The notes beneath the pieces are model-generated. The model was not told the origin of the DNA, did not search any database, and saw only the letters and a list, made by a program, of their open reading frames with translations. A program made the position numbers and the translations under genes. Below, one piece after another: positions 34,970 to 45,900 of a stretch of 64,000 nt of DNA (position 1 is the first letter of the stretch; every line of letters starts with the position of its first letter). The DNA comes from Nostoc sp. FACHB-280 (lineage in GTDB: Bacteria > Cyanobacteriota > Cyanobacteriia > Cyanobacteriales > Nostocaceae), in NCBI RefSeq assembly GCF_014697615.1, contig NZ_JACJSD010000005.1:124001-188000 (forward strand), in the 5' to 3' direction.

Positions 34970-37900
34970 CTATCTTCCTAAAAGTTTTTGAATTGTGGCT
35001 ACAAGCTGTTTAAGTTTTACAGGTTTAGTTAAATATTCGTTAGCGCCAGCAGCTAAACAAGTTTCGCGATCGCCTGGCATAGCTAAAGCTGTCAGGGCAA
35101 TCATCGGGATATTGATAAACTGCTGATCACCACGGATGCGACGCATAGCCTCTAAACCATCCATTCCCGGCATTTGAATATCCATCACAATTAAGTCAGG
35201 GTGTTTAACTTTCACCAGATCAATAGCTTGTTGTCCATTGTTGGCAAACATCAAATCATAGCCTCGACTAGCCAGATAACCAGACATGGTATCAATATTT
35301 GCTTGATTATCTTCAACCAACAAAATTATAGGATTAGCTAAAGCTGCCGCAGGTGCTAAATTGAGATTTTGCGCTTCCGCAGCCGGAGAATTTCTTAGTT
35401 TGCCTATAGTTGTCTGGAGTTGCTCGCGGGTAATCGGTTTAACTAAATATTCAAATGCACCCTGAGCTATTCCTTTAGGACGCTCATCAACTACAGAAAA
35501 GATAATCACAGGAATATTTCGAGTTTGGGGATGAGTCTTGAGTTGATGAAGTACATCCCAACCCGATAGGTTAGGTAGTTGCAAATCCAAGATTACTAGC
35601 GCAGGTTTAATCCGTAGTACTTCTTCTACGGCTCCTTCGCCTTGAGGATAGGTAATGGTTTGGATTCCCATTTCCTGAAAATAGCGAGTAATTTGGTCTG
35701 CTGCTGCTACAGAATCTTCTATAATTAAAACCTGAGCATTCTCAACAGGCCAGCTATGGCTGGGTAATGAAGCCGTAATTGGTGTTGTAACTACATGCTC
35801 ATTGGTATGGCACGGAACACGGACAGTAAAACAACTTCCTTCGCCAACTTTACTGCTAACTGAAACTGTTCCTCCATGCAGCTTGACAATGCGCTGCACC
35901 AGTGCCAAACCTAAACCTGTGCCATTGTAGTGGCGGTTCAGGCTACTGTCAAGCTGAACGAAGGGCTGAAACAATTTGCCCATTTCTTCTGGAGCAATCC
36001 CAATGCCAGTATCAGTAACATAAAAGCAAAGATTGGCCTTATTTGTGGGCGAATTGATTTCTGTTGTTTCCTGTACTTCTTCCTGTCGAACTTCGATGGT
36101 GACAGAACCTCCTTCTGGGGTGAATTTGACAGCGTTGCTCAGTAGATTAATCATTACTTGACGTAGACGGCGCTCATCTACTTGGATACTGTCGATATTG
36201 CCATCAATATCAGTGTTGAGACGAATATTCTTTTTTAACGCCATTTGTTTGACAAAGGTGAGACTGGCATCACACAAACTTCTGACTGAAACATTACTTA
36301 ATTGCAATTCCAGTTTGCCAGACTCAATTTTTGATAAGTCGAGAATGTCATTGATTAGTTCGAGTAAATGTCTACCACTACGTTCAATGGTGGCGATCGC
36401 TTTGATTTGGCGTTCATTCAATGAGCCAAAGACACTTTCTTGTAAACCCTCTGACATACCCAAAATCGCATTCAGGGGTGTTCGCAATTCGTGGCTCATG
36501 TTGGCAAGGAATTCGTCTTTGAGGCGAGTGGCTCGTGCCAGTTCAATGTTAGTGTTGATTAACTGTTTATTGGTTTGCCGTAATTCTTCTTCAGCTTGTT
36601 TGCGATCGCGAATATCAAATAAAGTGGCGCGGTTATATAAATAATTCCCCTCAGTATCTTTTACCGCCGTGGCGTTAATCAAGACTGGCAAGATTGTGCC
36701 GTCTTTACAGACCATTTCATACTCTAAATCTTTAGCCCAGCCTTGCTGTTTGCTGTGATGATCATTCTGCTCAAAGGTCAAGCGACTGTCTGCGGTAAAA
36801 AAGTTTACTAAAGGTTGACCAATCATTTCTGCTCGACTGTACCCCAACCATTGCAATTCTGTTTCGTTAACTTTAATAAATCGACCTTCTTGATCTAAGG
36901 AATGATAACCACAAGGAGCATTATTATATAAATCTTCAACTTCATGGGCATATTTCGCCAAGGCTTCTTGGGCTTGTTTGCGATCGCTAATGTCAGTTAT
37001 CCGCACTATATTCATGGTACGTCCGGCGACAGTAATTGGCTTGGCGGCAGCATTTCCCCAAAAAGTCTTGCCTTTTAAGGTTACATATTCAATTTCGCGG
37101 CTCCAAACTCCTTGACACTCCATTTCTGCCATAATTGCCGCAGTTTCCTGGGCAGTGAATGGTTGGCGCTGGAGTGCCTGACCATTAATATTAATTAATT
37201 CAGTTTTGTCTACCGCCTCAAATAATTCTACAGCCCGACGATTACAATCTAAGGTGAGGAGCGTTGACGAATCAACTAAAAAAATTGCATCGGCAGATTC
37301 GTTAAAAATGGCTTCCCGCAAATCTCGGTTGCGGATCAGTTCTTGTTGAGCTTGTTTGTGATCGGTAATGTCAAAGTTAACGCCAATTACTCGGACAGGT
37401 TCACCTTGCGGGTCTCGTTTGAGAATACCGTAACCTTTGAGGAAACGAATTGCGCCACTTGGTTGGATAATCCGAAACTCAACATTATATTCTTGCCTTC
37501 CTTCAATAACTTGCTGGATACTCGCCAGCATATAATCCCAATCTTCTGGGTGCAAGAAGTTCAACCAAGCATCATAGGTACCAGTAAACTCCCCTGGACT
37601 CAACCCATACAGTTCACACATTTGGTCATCCCAAATTTGTTTTTCTTGGGTAAAATCATATTCCCAAATGCCAAATTTGCCGGATTGTAGTGCTAATGTC
37701 AGTCTTTCTGAAAGGTGATGCAGTTGTGCTTCGGTTTGTTTGCGACTGGTAATATCTGTTAGTGTGCCGATATAACCAATTACTTCCCCATTGGTGTTAG
37801 TCTCGGCTAACACATAGCAGTGAAACCACTTCACACTACCATCTGGAAGGAGATGTCTACCTTCGTTGTCAAAAAGTTCGTTTGGTGCTAACTCTGCTTC

Positions 37901-40900
37901 AAACCATTCCCGGACAATGCGCTCACTGTCATCTGGGTGTATGGCATCTATCCAACCTGTTCCTAATCCTGCCGATGTTGGTCTACCTGTCATTTCGCTC
38001 CAGCGATCATTAATGTAGACACAATTACCTGCGGTATCAAGTCGGAAAATTGCGACAGGAGCGGCTTTGGCTAAGGTGGCATAACGGTGTTCACTATCTC
38101 GTAGGGCTTCTTCGGCTTGGCGGCGATCGCTAATATCTGTTAATGTGCCGATGTAGCCGCAAAAGTTCCCGTTACTGTCGATTTCGGGAACTGCTTGGAC
38201 ATAAAACCAGTTAATACTACCATCTGGCCGCAGATGTCTACCTTCACTTTCATAGTATTCTCTGGGGTCAACAATTCCTTGCTCAAATTTGAAGTCCCAT
38301 TCTGCCTTTAAGCGATCGCGGTCTTCTGGATGTACAGATGCTACCCACCCCAGTCCTAATGCAGACTGTGTTGGCCTACCACTCATTTCGCTCCAGCGAT
38401 CGTTCACGTAAATACATTGGCCAGCAGCATCCAACCGGAAAATACCCACAGGTGCGGCTTCTGTTAAATGGGCATAACGACGTTCGCTTTCTCGGAGTGC
38501 TTCTTCTGTTTGTTTACGTTCAGTGATATCGGTAAAAGTGCCAATGTAGCTAATAATAGTGCCGAAAGGATTGGTTTCTGGTAGGAGTTGTAAGTAAAAC
38601 CAAGTGGTAGTGCCATTTGTATGTAAATATCTACCTTCCTGGCGGATTTGCCCACATCCTTGGGATAACTGCATCCACAAATGATCACGGTCTTCTGGAT
38701 GTAAACTTTCTAACCAACCCATTGCCATTGCGGCTGATGTTGGTCTACCTGTCAGCTTACTCCAGTAATCATTCACGTAAATACATTGACCAGTGGTATC
38801 CAGGCGAAAAATCGCCACTGGTGCGGCTTCTGTTAAAGTTTCATAACGACGTTGGCTTTCTTTGAGGGCAGCTTCAATTTGTTTCTGCTGGGTAATATCT
38901 TTGGCAATCCCTAAAAATCCAATGTTGTTACCTTCTATATCGAGTAGGGTTTTTACTGACAAAAATACAGGGAAGCGAGTACCATCTTTGCGAATGTAAG
39001 TCCATTCATTTTCATAGGTGTTGCCATTTTGAGTGACAGTTATAAAAAATTCTGCCCCTGGAGCAATTTCTCGCCCCAGTTTCGCAGACACTTCTCCTGC
39101 TCGTTGTTGGAGTTCTTCTTGATCATGAAAAACACTGGGCTTGATTTGATTCACAACTTCATCTGCGGTGTAGCCCAACATTTTTTGAGCAGCTTTGTTA
39201 AAGGTTTGGATACCATTGGCGTTATTAAAAATAATTGCATAGTCACTGCCATCTAAAATGGCTTGTTGCAACCGATTGACCGCAATTAATTGGGCTTCGA
39301 TTTTTTTGCGTTGGGTAATATCAACGTGGCAACCAATCATCCGCAGGGGATTACCTTCTTGATCCCAAGCAATGACGCGTCCAGAACAAATTACCCAAAC
39401 AGTAGAACCATCTTTATGCTGATATCGTAATTCGCTGTAATAGGGGATTTCTCCATGACTTTGAACATGTTGCTGGAACATTTCGAGAGCATTGGCTAAA
39501 TCTTCTGGAAAAATCAGTTTTTGCCAGCTTTCTGGGTTGTTGGGCAACTCATGATCTTCGTAGCCAAACATTTTCTTGAAGGTGGGGCTGAGGTATTCCT
39601 GATTGTTGGGAATATCCCAGTCCCAATAACCAGCTAAACTGACTTCGAGAATTTGTTCCAAGAGATTTAATTCCATCCGCAGCATTTCTGATTGCTGCCG
39701 TTCGGCTTCTGAGTGTTTGTGTTCGGTAATGTCCATCAACACGCCTAGCACTCTGAGCAGTTGTCCACTCTTGTTGTAGATTCCCCTGCCCTTCACAGAT
39801 ACCCAGTGAATGCTGCTATCTTGCCAAATAACGCGGTATTCGACAGCATAATCGGTTTGGGTTGCGATCGCCTGCCGCAATTCCTGCTCTACCCATTGCC
39901 GATCTTCTGGATGTACGCAACTCAACCATTGTTCTAAAGTCAACAGTACATCATTGGCATCAGTGGCAACTCCGTGAATGGCGTTTTGACTGGCAACTAT
40001 TTGATTAGTCATGGGATTCCACTCCCAATAGCCAATCCCCGTAAAGTTTAAGGTCAGCTTCAGTTTCTCTTCACTAGCTTTTAAGGCTGCTTCGGCACGT
40101 TGGCGTTCTGCTAGTTCTGTCTTTAGTTGCTCATAAGCACTGGCTTGTTGAATGGCGATCGCAATCTGCACCCCTAATTGATCTAACAAGTCCAACTCTA
40201 CCGTTTGCCAGTGGCGAAAATTACTACATTGTTGAGCAATTAATAATCCCCATAATTCCTCTTTGACCAAAATTGGGACTACCAGATATGCTTTGACTTC
40301 AAATTGTTCTAAAAGATGTAGATGACATTTGGTTAAGCCAGCTTGATAAATATTGTCAATGGCTCTTTTTTTGCCTTGGAGATAGTCACGCCCTCCGCCC
40401 TGTTGAAAGCAGGTATCTTGAATTTGCCTTCCGAAAGCGACTGTCCAACCGGGTAGCACTGACTCAGCCACAATACTGCCACTCATATCCGACTGAAACT
40501 GATAGACAAGCACTCGGTCGGCTTGTAAAAATTGCCGTACTTCTGTAGCTGTGGTACTGAGAATTTCTTCGAGTTGTAGCGACTGCCGAATACGTAAAGC
40601 GATCGTGGCAAATAGTTGCTGTTGTTCCTGAATTTGTTCTAACTTGCGAGTCAGATGTATTCGTTCTACTGCATGATGAATGGCACTGTGTAAGGCTTTG
40701 GGCGTAAAATGATTTTTCACTAAGTAATCTTGAGCGCCATATTTCATAGCGTTAACAGCAATCATTTCATCGCCTGCTCCTGTCAGCATAATCACAGCCG
40801 ATTGGCGATTCTTCAGCTTTTCTCTCAGGTGTTGTAAAAAATCGATGCCATCTCCATCTGGCAACAAATAATCCAGCAAAATTACATCTGGCGTTTGCTG

Positions 40901-41050
40901 CTCGCAACATGTCATTGCTTGTGTTGCTGTCTCAAATTCTAAAATTTCATAAGACTGGAATCTGTCGTGCTGTAAATACTGACGATAGATATAACGATCT
41001 ACAGCAGAATCATCAATTAAGAAGATAGTGAGGGCAGAGCGATCGCTCAT
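34970..41050 (-). CDS. Giant hybrid kinase: REC-bilin-type GAF-nine PAS-HisKA-HATPase-REC-REC
   Basis: 2026 residues. Receiver 1 about 5-130 (Asp60). GAF about 145-305. Nine PAS/PAC units about 325-445, 460-580, 590-722, 733-845, 857-975, 987-1105, 1113-1230, 1243-1358 and 1368-1485. HisKA with His1520 (MSHELRTPLNAI), HATPase about 1625-1750 (GTGLGLALVQRI), receivers with Asp1822 and Asp1957. The GAF has both cysteine motifs of DXCF cyanobacteriochromes: Asp212-Thr-Cys214-Phe and Cys242-His243 in AGLTKCHLHLLEQF, plus the family's VVPILVKEELWGLLIAQQC. A covalently bound bilin and light input are therefore likely (inference). PAS units 4-6 are near-repeats. Soluble, no membrane segment. First gene of an operon with the REC-kinase at 33887. 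Confidence 0.93.
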   Translation of the reverse strand: MSDRSALTIFLIDDSAVDRYIYRQYLQHDRFQSYEILEFETATQAMTCCEQQTPDVILLDYLLPDGDGIDFLQHLREKLKNRQSAVIMLTGAGDEMIAVNAMKYGAQDYLVKNHFTPKALHSAIHHAVERIHLTRKLEQIQEQQQLFATIALRIRQSLQLEEILSTTATEVRQFLQADRVLVYQFQSDMSGSIVAESVLPGWTVAFGRQIQDTCFQQGGGRDYLQGKKRAIDNIYQAGLTKCHLHLLEQFEVKAYLVVPILVKEELWGLLIAQQCSNFRHWQTVELDLLDQLGVQIAIAIQQASAYEQLKTELAERQRAEAALKASEEKLKLTLNFTGIGYWEWNPMTNQIVASQNAIHGVATDANDVLLTLEQWLSCVHPEDRQWVEQELRQAIATQTDYAVEYRVIWQDSSIHWVSVKGRGIYNKSGQLLRVLGVLMDITEHKHSEAERQQSEMLRMELNLLEQILEVSLAGYWDWDIPNNQEYLSPTFKKMFGYEDHELPNNPESWQKLIFPEDLANALEMFQQHVQSHGEIPYYSELRYQHKDGSTVWVICSGRVIAWDQEGNPLRMIGCHVDITQRKKIEAQLIAVNRLQQAILDGSDYAIIFNNANGIQTFNKAAQKMLGYTADEVVNQIKPSVFHDQEELQQRAGEVSAKLGREIAPGAEFFITVTQNGNTYENEWTYIRKDGTRFPVFLSVKTLLDIEGNNIGFLGIAKDITQQKQIEAALKESQRRYETLTEAAPVAIFRLDTTGQCIYVNDYWSKLTGRPTSAAMAMGWLESLHPEDRDHLWMQLSQGCGQIRQEGRYLHTNGTTTWFYLQLLPETNPFGTIISYIGTFTDITERKQTEEALRESERRYAHLTEAAPVGIFRLDAAGQCIYVNDRWSEMSGRPTQSALGLGWVASVHPEDRDRLKAEWDFKFEQGIVDPREYYESEGRHLRPDGSINWFYVQAVPEIDSNGNFCGYIGTLTDISDRRQAEEALRDSEHRYATLAKAAPVAIFRLDTAGNCVYINDRWSEMTGRPTSAGLGTGWIDAIHPDDSERIVREWFEAELAPNELFDNEGRHLLPDGSVKWFHCYVLAETNTNGEVIGYIGTLTDITSRKQTEAQLHHLSERLTLALQSGKFGIWEYDFTQEKQIWDDQMCELYGLSPGEFTGTYDAWLNFLHPEDWDYMLASIQQVIEGRQEYNVEFRIIQPSGAIRFLKGYGILKRDPQGEPVRVIGVNFDITDHKQAQQELIRNRDLREAIFNESADAIFLVDSSTLLTLDCNRRAVELFEAVDKTELININGQALQRQPFTAQETAAIMAEMECQGVWSREIEYVTLKGKTFWGNAAAKPITVAGRTMNIVRITDISDRKQAQEALAKYAHEVEDLYNNAPCGYHSLDQEGRFIKVNETELQWLGYSRAEMIGQPLVNFFTADSRLTFEQNDHHSKQQGWAKDLEYEMVCKDGTILPVLINATAVKDTEGNYLYNRATLFDIRDRKQAEEELRQTNKQLINTNIELARATRLKDEFLANMSHELRTPLNAILGMSEGLQESVFGSLNERQIKAIATIERSGRHLLELINDILDLSKIESGKLELQLSNVSVRSLCDASLTFVKQMALKKNIRLNTDIDGNIDSIQVDERRLRQVMINLLSNAVKFTPEGGSVTIEVRQEEVQETTEINSPTNKANLCFYVTDTGIGIAPEEMGKLFQPFVQLDSSLNRHYNGTGLGLALVQRIVKLHGGTVSVSSKVGEGSCFTVRVPCHTNEHVVTTPITASLPSHSWPVENAQVLIIEDSVAAADQITRYFQEMGIQTITYPQGEGAVEEVLRIKPALVILDLQLPNLSGWDVLHQLKTHPQTRNIPVIIFSVVDERPKGIAQGAFEYLVKPITREQLQTTIGKLRNSPAAEAQNLNLAPAAALANPIILLVEDNQANIDTMSGYLASRGYDLMFANNGQQAIDLVKVKHPDLIVMDIQMPGMDGLEAMRRIRGDQQFINIPMIALTALAMPGDRETCLAAGANEYLTKPVKLKQLVATIQKLLGR

Positions 41051-42060
41051 AAGTTAAAGATACCGACGCGATATAATTCTAGGTCTTGATGTTCAAAACA
41101 TCTTGATCAATCCAGGCACATCTCAACAGGGAGGCATAACAGTCGCAATACCTCTTTTATGTTTATACTTCCCAAAATGAAGTTATGTTGTGTAATTTTT
41201 AATTAAATTAGTCTAATTTAATACAGGTTAACTCCAGAAAGGTGGTGGAAAACGCAAAAGCTATGTTATGGAAAGCTTCCAGCGTTACTTTTGCATAAAC
41301 CTGCGGTCAAGTAGAGAACGAGGAACGGGAACCGTTGGACTAAATAATTAAACAGAATCCATGACACACATTCTTTCCCTGTTTCCTCTAAACTTCATCT
41401 TCATAATTAACTTGTTTATCCAAATCCTCACTCAGTGCTATACATAAGTGAGTTTCGCAAACATACTTAAGAACCCACGTACAGCTTTCCGTAGATTTGC
41501 AATTGGCTAAATTTATCGGCTTGGGGCTACAAAACCGTTGGTAAATATCGTTTAATATCTGATCAACAACCACTGCCCAGGACTTATACCACTTCCTCTG
41601 CTTGCCGACATTATTAGTTGCTTATTTCTGCATCATCAGGCACTACATCTCCTCAAACTTGCGGATGATCAATTCAAGCACCTCCGTATTCTTGCTCTAA
41701 TTCAAAATTTCAACACAAGTGAATTCTCGGAAATTTATCAGTGAACAATTTCCTGTTTTTCCTCGATGCTTTTTGGCACAGAAAATTGAATAATAAAGTT
41801 ATGGTAAAGACAAAGGAGCTAATCAATTCCTGATGTAATTGCCAGAGGCTTTTGAATTTTTATTTATCTAAATTCAAAAACTCAAATCAATTCTGCATCT
41901 ACCTTTAGGTTTTTCAATTCTCGATAAAAGCTAACTCAAAACTCAAAATTTTTTCTCCTCCTAGCCAATAGCTAGACATAAGAATAGATTTTCTGTAATT
42001 GCCGTTAGTTTCTTTGAGAAAAAGCTGCTTTAGCTAAAATCACCAAAGGAGTGTAGAATT
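41051..42060. other. Long divergent spacer between signalling genes
   Basis: About 1 kb between divergent signalling genes. No RNA gene, IS element or clear hairpin was recognised. A 61-codon minus-strand frame (41388-41573) starts with GTG and lacks other support. A good AAAGGAG ribosome binding site stands at its right end, for the small protein at 42061. Confidence 0.5.
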
Positions 42061-42357
42061 ATGTCTTTCGCAGGTATTCAAAGTCGTTCTCACCAAGAAT
42101 TACACACCCAAAACAGTACAAAAAATTTCTGGAATCCTATTAATATTTTATTTTTTGTAGGTTCCTGCATCATTTTATCAACTTCTAGTGTGATGATTCT
42201 CTCTGCTGTTATCCCTTCAGTTACTTCTGCCATCTCATCGCCTACGGCTCATGCAACATCGATTCCTTGGATTAATAATGAGTCCGACTGTAAACATACT
42301 GGCAGAAATTGGCAGGATAATAAGTGTTGGGATAATGAACATAGCTTAATGTTTTAA
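42061..42357 (+). CDS. Small exported or anchored protein with two cysteines
   Basis: 98 residues with a strong AAAGGAG ribosome binding site nine bases before the ATG. One membrane segment (about 25-55, ILFFVGSCIILSTSSVMILS), then a short segment ending with SDCKHTGRNWQDNKCWDNEH, in which two Cys could form a disulfide in the lumen or periplasm. Family not recognised. It leads a plus-strand run of small protein, hypothetical protein and sensor kinase, so it may be a small partner of that kinase (inference). Confidence 0.65.
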   Translation: MSFAGIQSRSHQELHTQNSTKNFWNPINILFFVGSCIILSTSSVMILSAVIPSVTSAISSPTAHATSIPWINNESDCKHTGRNWQDNKCWDNEHSLMF

Positions 42358-42384
42358 TTCTCCATCGCAATCCTTTGTAGAGAT

Positions 42385-42792
42385 ATGTATTGCCATAGCT
42401 TAACAAATAATAATCAAAAAATTGATGCTTTCCTAAAACAGTTTTTAGCTAGTATTCCTCCGCAAACAGCAGCAACTTTTACGGAAATACAACTAGCAGC
42501 TATCAAACAAGCGTTTCAACAAAAGTTTAGTAATTGTTTGGCTGTGGATATTAAATTCTCTATCCCTTTACCGAAGCAACATTTTTCCCTAATCTTAGTG
42601 TTGGGCAAAGAGAAAAAAATCAAAAAACGCCTCAAATACCCAATTTCTCAGCAGCTAAATCAAGTAATAGTTATCAAGTCTGGTATAAGAATTCTTACAA
42701 CATTGATGGGGACACTTTGTATGATAGAGATAGTACCATCAATTCCAACAAGTTTAGGTCAAGCCAAAATATCGCCGTCTGGCTATCCTTAA
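42385..42792 (+). CDS. Hypothetical protein with cyanobacterial domain
   Basis: 135 residues. A helical lead (IDAFLKQFLASIPPQTAAT, IQLAAIKQAFQQKF) leads to strands VDIKFSIPLPKQHFSLILVL and GKEKKIKKRLKYP, then one membrane segment (VIVIKSGIRILTTLMGTLCM). I recall the (V/I)DI(K/R)SIP plus GKEK pattern in various Nostoc proteins of unknown function, often with a membrane tail. It starts 27 bases after the small Cys protein. Confidence 0.65.
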   Translation: MYCHSLTNNNQKIDAFLKQFLASIPPQTAATFTEIQLAAIKQAFQQKFSNCLAVDIKFSIPLPKQHFSLILVLGKEKKIKKRLKYPISQQLNQVIVIKSGIRILTTLMGTLCMIEIVPSIPTSLGQAKISPSGYP

Positions 42793-42912
42793 CTGGCAAA
42801 ATTGAGATGGATTTTTATCATAGAAAACACTGAGGTGTATTAAATATTTGTAAGCAAAAATATTAATTATACCTGATATCCGATCATCTATCTTGTCCTA
42901 AACATCTATATA

Positions 42913-45900
42913 ATGCTTCTCAACTATCACAGCCCCGATAATTTACACCAGACTATCGTCCGTCAGCCTCTGACTGTTAACTCCAAGATGCGGCTTCTGG
43001 ATGTGATTGCACTAATAAATGAAGCACAAGCTAATTTTCGGGATTTTCCGAACAGAAATAATTCTTTATCCAACAATTTTAGCAAAGATATCAATAATAT
43101 TGCATCTCAAGTTGCCAGCTGTGTTCTAGTTGTTGATGACTCGCAGTTAGTCGGGATTCTCACCCAGCGAGATTTAATTAAGATGGCAGCCGAAAGAAAG
43201 GATTTAGAAAGTATCAGTGTTGCTGAAGTGATGACAAGAGAGTTAGTAACGCTGAAGATAGAAGATTTTAAAGATGTTTTTACAGCATTAAATTTGCTGA
43301 GACAACATCGTATTTGTCATCTACCAGTTATCGGGGAGCAAGGGGAATTGATTGGATTAGTGACACCTACGAGTCTACTGGCAGTTACTATTCAACAAGC
43401 CGGACTCTATAATTATGCGCGAGTAAAACTTGCCGAACGCCAACGTATTGAGGCCGAGTTGCGTTTAGAGCGTAATTTTATTTCAACAATTTTTAATCTT
43501 ACAGATGCTTTAGTAGTTGTATTGGATAGTCAAGGAAGAGTTGTTCGCTTTAATCATACTTGTGAACAAGCTACAGGTTACGCATTTGAAGTTGCTCAAG
43601 GAAAATCTGTTTGGGATGTGCTGATGTTACCAGACATCCAAGAATGTCTGAAGAATATCTTTCAAAATTTGGCAGCCAAAGAATTTCCGCAACGTTATGA
43701 AGCTATTTTAATTAATCAAGATGGCGATCGCCGCTTAATTTCCTGGTCAAATAAAGTTTTACTCAATAATGATGACCAAATTCACTATATCGTCTGTACA
43801 GGTATAGACATCACCGAAAGTCGCCAAGCTCAAGAAGAACTGCAACAAGCCAAAGAACAATTACAAACAGTCTTAGATGCAGTACCAGGGTTTGTGTCTT
43901 GGGTAAGTGCCGATGGCTATTATTTAGGGGTGAATCGTCATTTGGCTGAAAGTTTTAACTTAACAGCCGATGATTTTGTGGGACAAGAATTGGGTTTTTT
44001 GCAAAATAGCCCCCAATTTACAGAGTTTATGCACGACTTTCTACATCGACAAGATGTAGCTGATTCTAGTGTTGTTGATACTCAAATTAACGGGTTCACA
44101 CGTAAATACTTAGTTATAGCGCAAAAATATCAACAAAAAACTGCGGCCGTTGCTGTGGGAATTGACATTACAGAACGCAAGCAAGCCGAAATGGCCTTAG
44201 CTGAGTCAGAAGCAATGTTGCGCTCTGTCTTGAAAAGTACACCCAGTATGGTACGAGTCGTCAATGCTGAAGGGAAAATCTCCTTTATTAATCAAACTAC
44301 ACCCCATCTTTCTTTAGGGGAAGTTATTGGCACAAGTATTGATGACTATGTATTGCCAGAAGATTGCGAAATTCAACGTTCTGCATTAGAGAAGGTTTTT
44401 GCCCAAGGAGAAGTTGTCAGCTATGAAACCCGTGCTTTAGACACCCAGACAAATTTGAAATATTATCATTCTCAGATTGGCCCCATTTGGCATAACCAAA
44501 AAGTTACAGGTGCAGTCATCATTACCAATGATATTACTGAACAGCAAGCTGCGCTCCGTGAACGGAAACAAGCCGAAGCCGCACTACGAGAGAGCGAGCA
44601 GAAATTCCGGCTATTAACAGAAAATATTAAGAGTACATTTTGGATTACAGAAATTAAAAATGAACTGTCTCAGATTATTTACGTTAGTCCGGCGTTTGCA
44701 GAAATCTGGGGTAGATCAGCCGAAGAAGTTTATCACTCATTTGAGATATTTATAAATTCTATACATCCTGTTGATCGTCAAAAGTTTATTGCTAATAACT
44801 ATCAAAGAATGCAAAGCGCATTTGATGAAGAATATCGAATTATTCGCCCTGATGGAGCAATTCGTTGGATTCGCAGCCGTGCTTTTCCCATTAGAAATGA
44901 GCAAGGAAAAGTCTACAGAATTACGGGAATTTCTGAAGATATTACAGAGCGTAAGCAAACAGAAATTGCTTTACAAAGTTTAATTGAAAGTACAGCTTCG
45001 ACCACAGGACAAGACTTTTTTCCGGCTTTAGTTGAGCATATTTCTTCGACTTTAGATGTCCGTCACACTTTAGTGAGTCAGTTAATTGATGGCAAAGTTC
45101 ATACTTTAGGGTCTTGGTCTGATGGCAAGTTGCAGCCGAATATTTCCTATGACCCCACTTCAACACCTTGTGAACTTGTCATTAAAAGAGGATATTACTA
45201 TTGTCCTGGGGGAATTCAACAACAATTTCCAGGCGCAGCCAAATGGACAAAGATACAAGCTGAAAGTTTAATGGGTGTGATTTTAAGTGATGATTTTGGC
45301 AACCCAATTGGCTTGCTGTGCATAATTGATGATAAGCGAATACCTGATCCCCATAAATTTGAAGGAATTTTAAGAGTATTTGCTGCCAGAGCCTCAGCTG
45401 AACTACAAAGACAACGAGCGCAAGAAGCATTGCAACAACTGAATCGAGATTTAGAAGCTAGAGTTGAGCAGCGCACTTTAGAATTACAAAAAAATGAAGC
45501 TGAACTCAGGGCTATTTTTAACCAAGCTGCGGTGGGAATTAAACTAGAAACATTAGATGGACAGTTACTCAAGGTCAATCAAAAATTATGTGAAGTGTTG
45601 GGTTATAGCCAAGCAGAACTCATGAATAAGACCTTTAGAGATTTGACTTATGCAGATGATATTCTCCACCATCAACAAAACCTGCAAAAATTAATTTCAG
45701 GTGAGATAGAAACATTTTCCATTGAAAAGCGGTGTTTACATAAAAATGGCCACCCAATTTGGATTAATCTGACAGTTTCTTTAATTCGTGATGTGGTTGG
45801 TAAACCAATTTATTCGGTGGGAATAGTTAAAGATATTCGTAATCAAAAACAAGCCGAAGAAGATTTAAAACGCCAATTTGCCGCAGTAGAAGCTGCTATA

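Noticed and set aside
41388-41573. 61-codon minus-strand frame in the 1-kb spacer
   Set aside because: GTG start without ribosome binding site and no family pattern; kept as spacer.
45000-45430. GAF domain of the CBS-PAS kinase as a second bilin domain
   Set aside because: It lacks the Cys-His motif and DXCF motif; it is a common non-bilin GAF.
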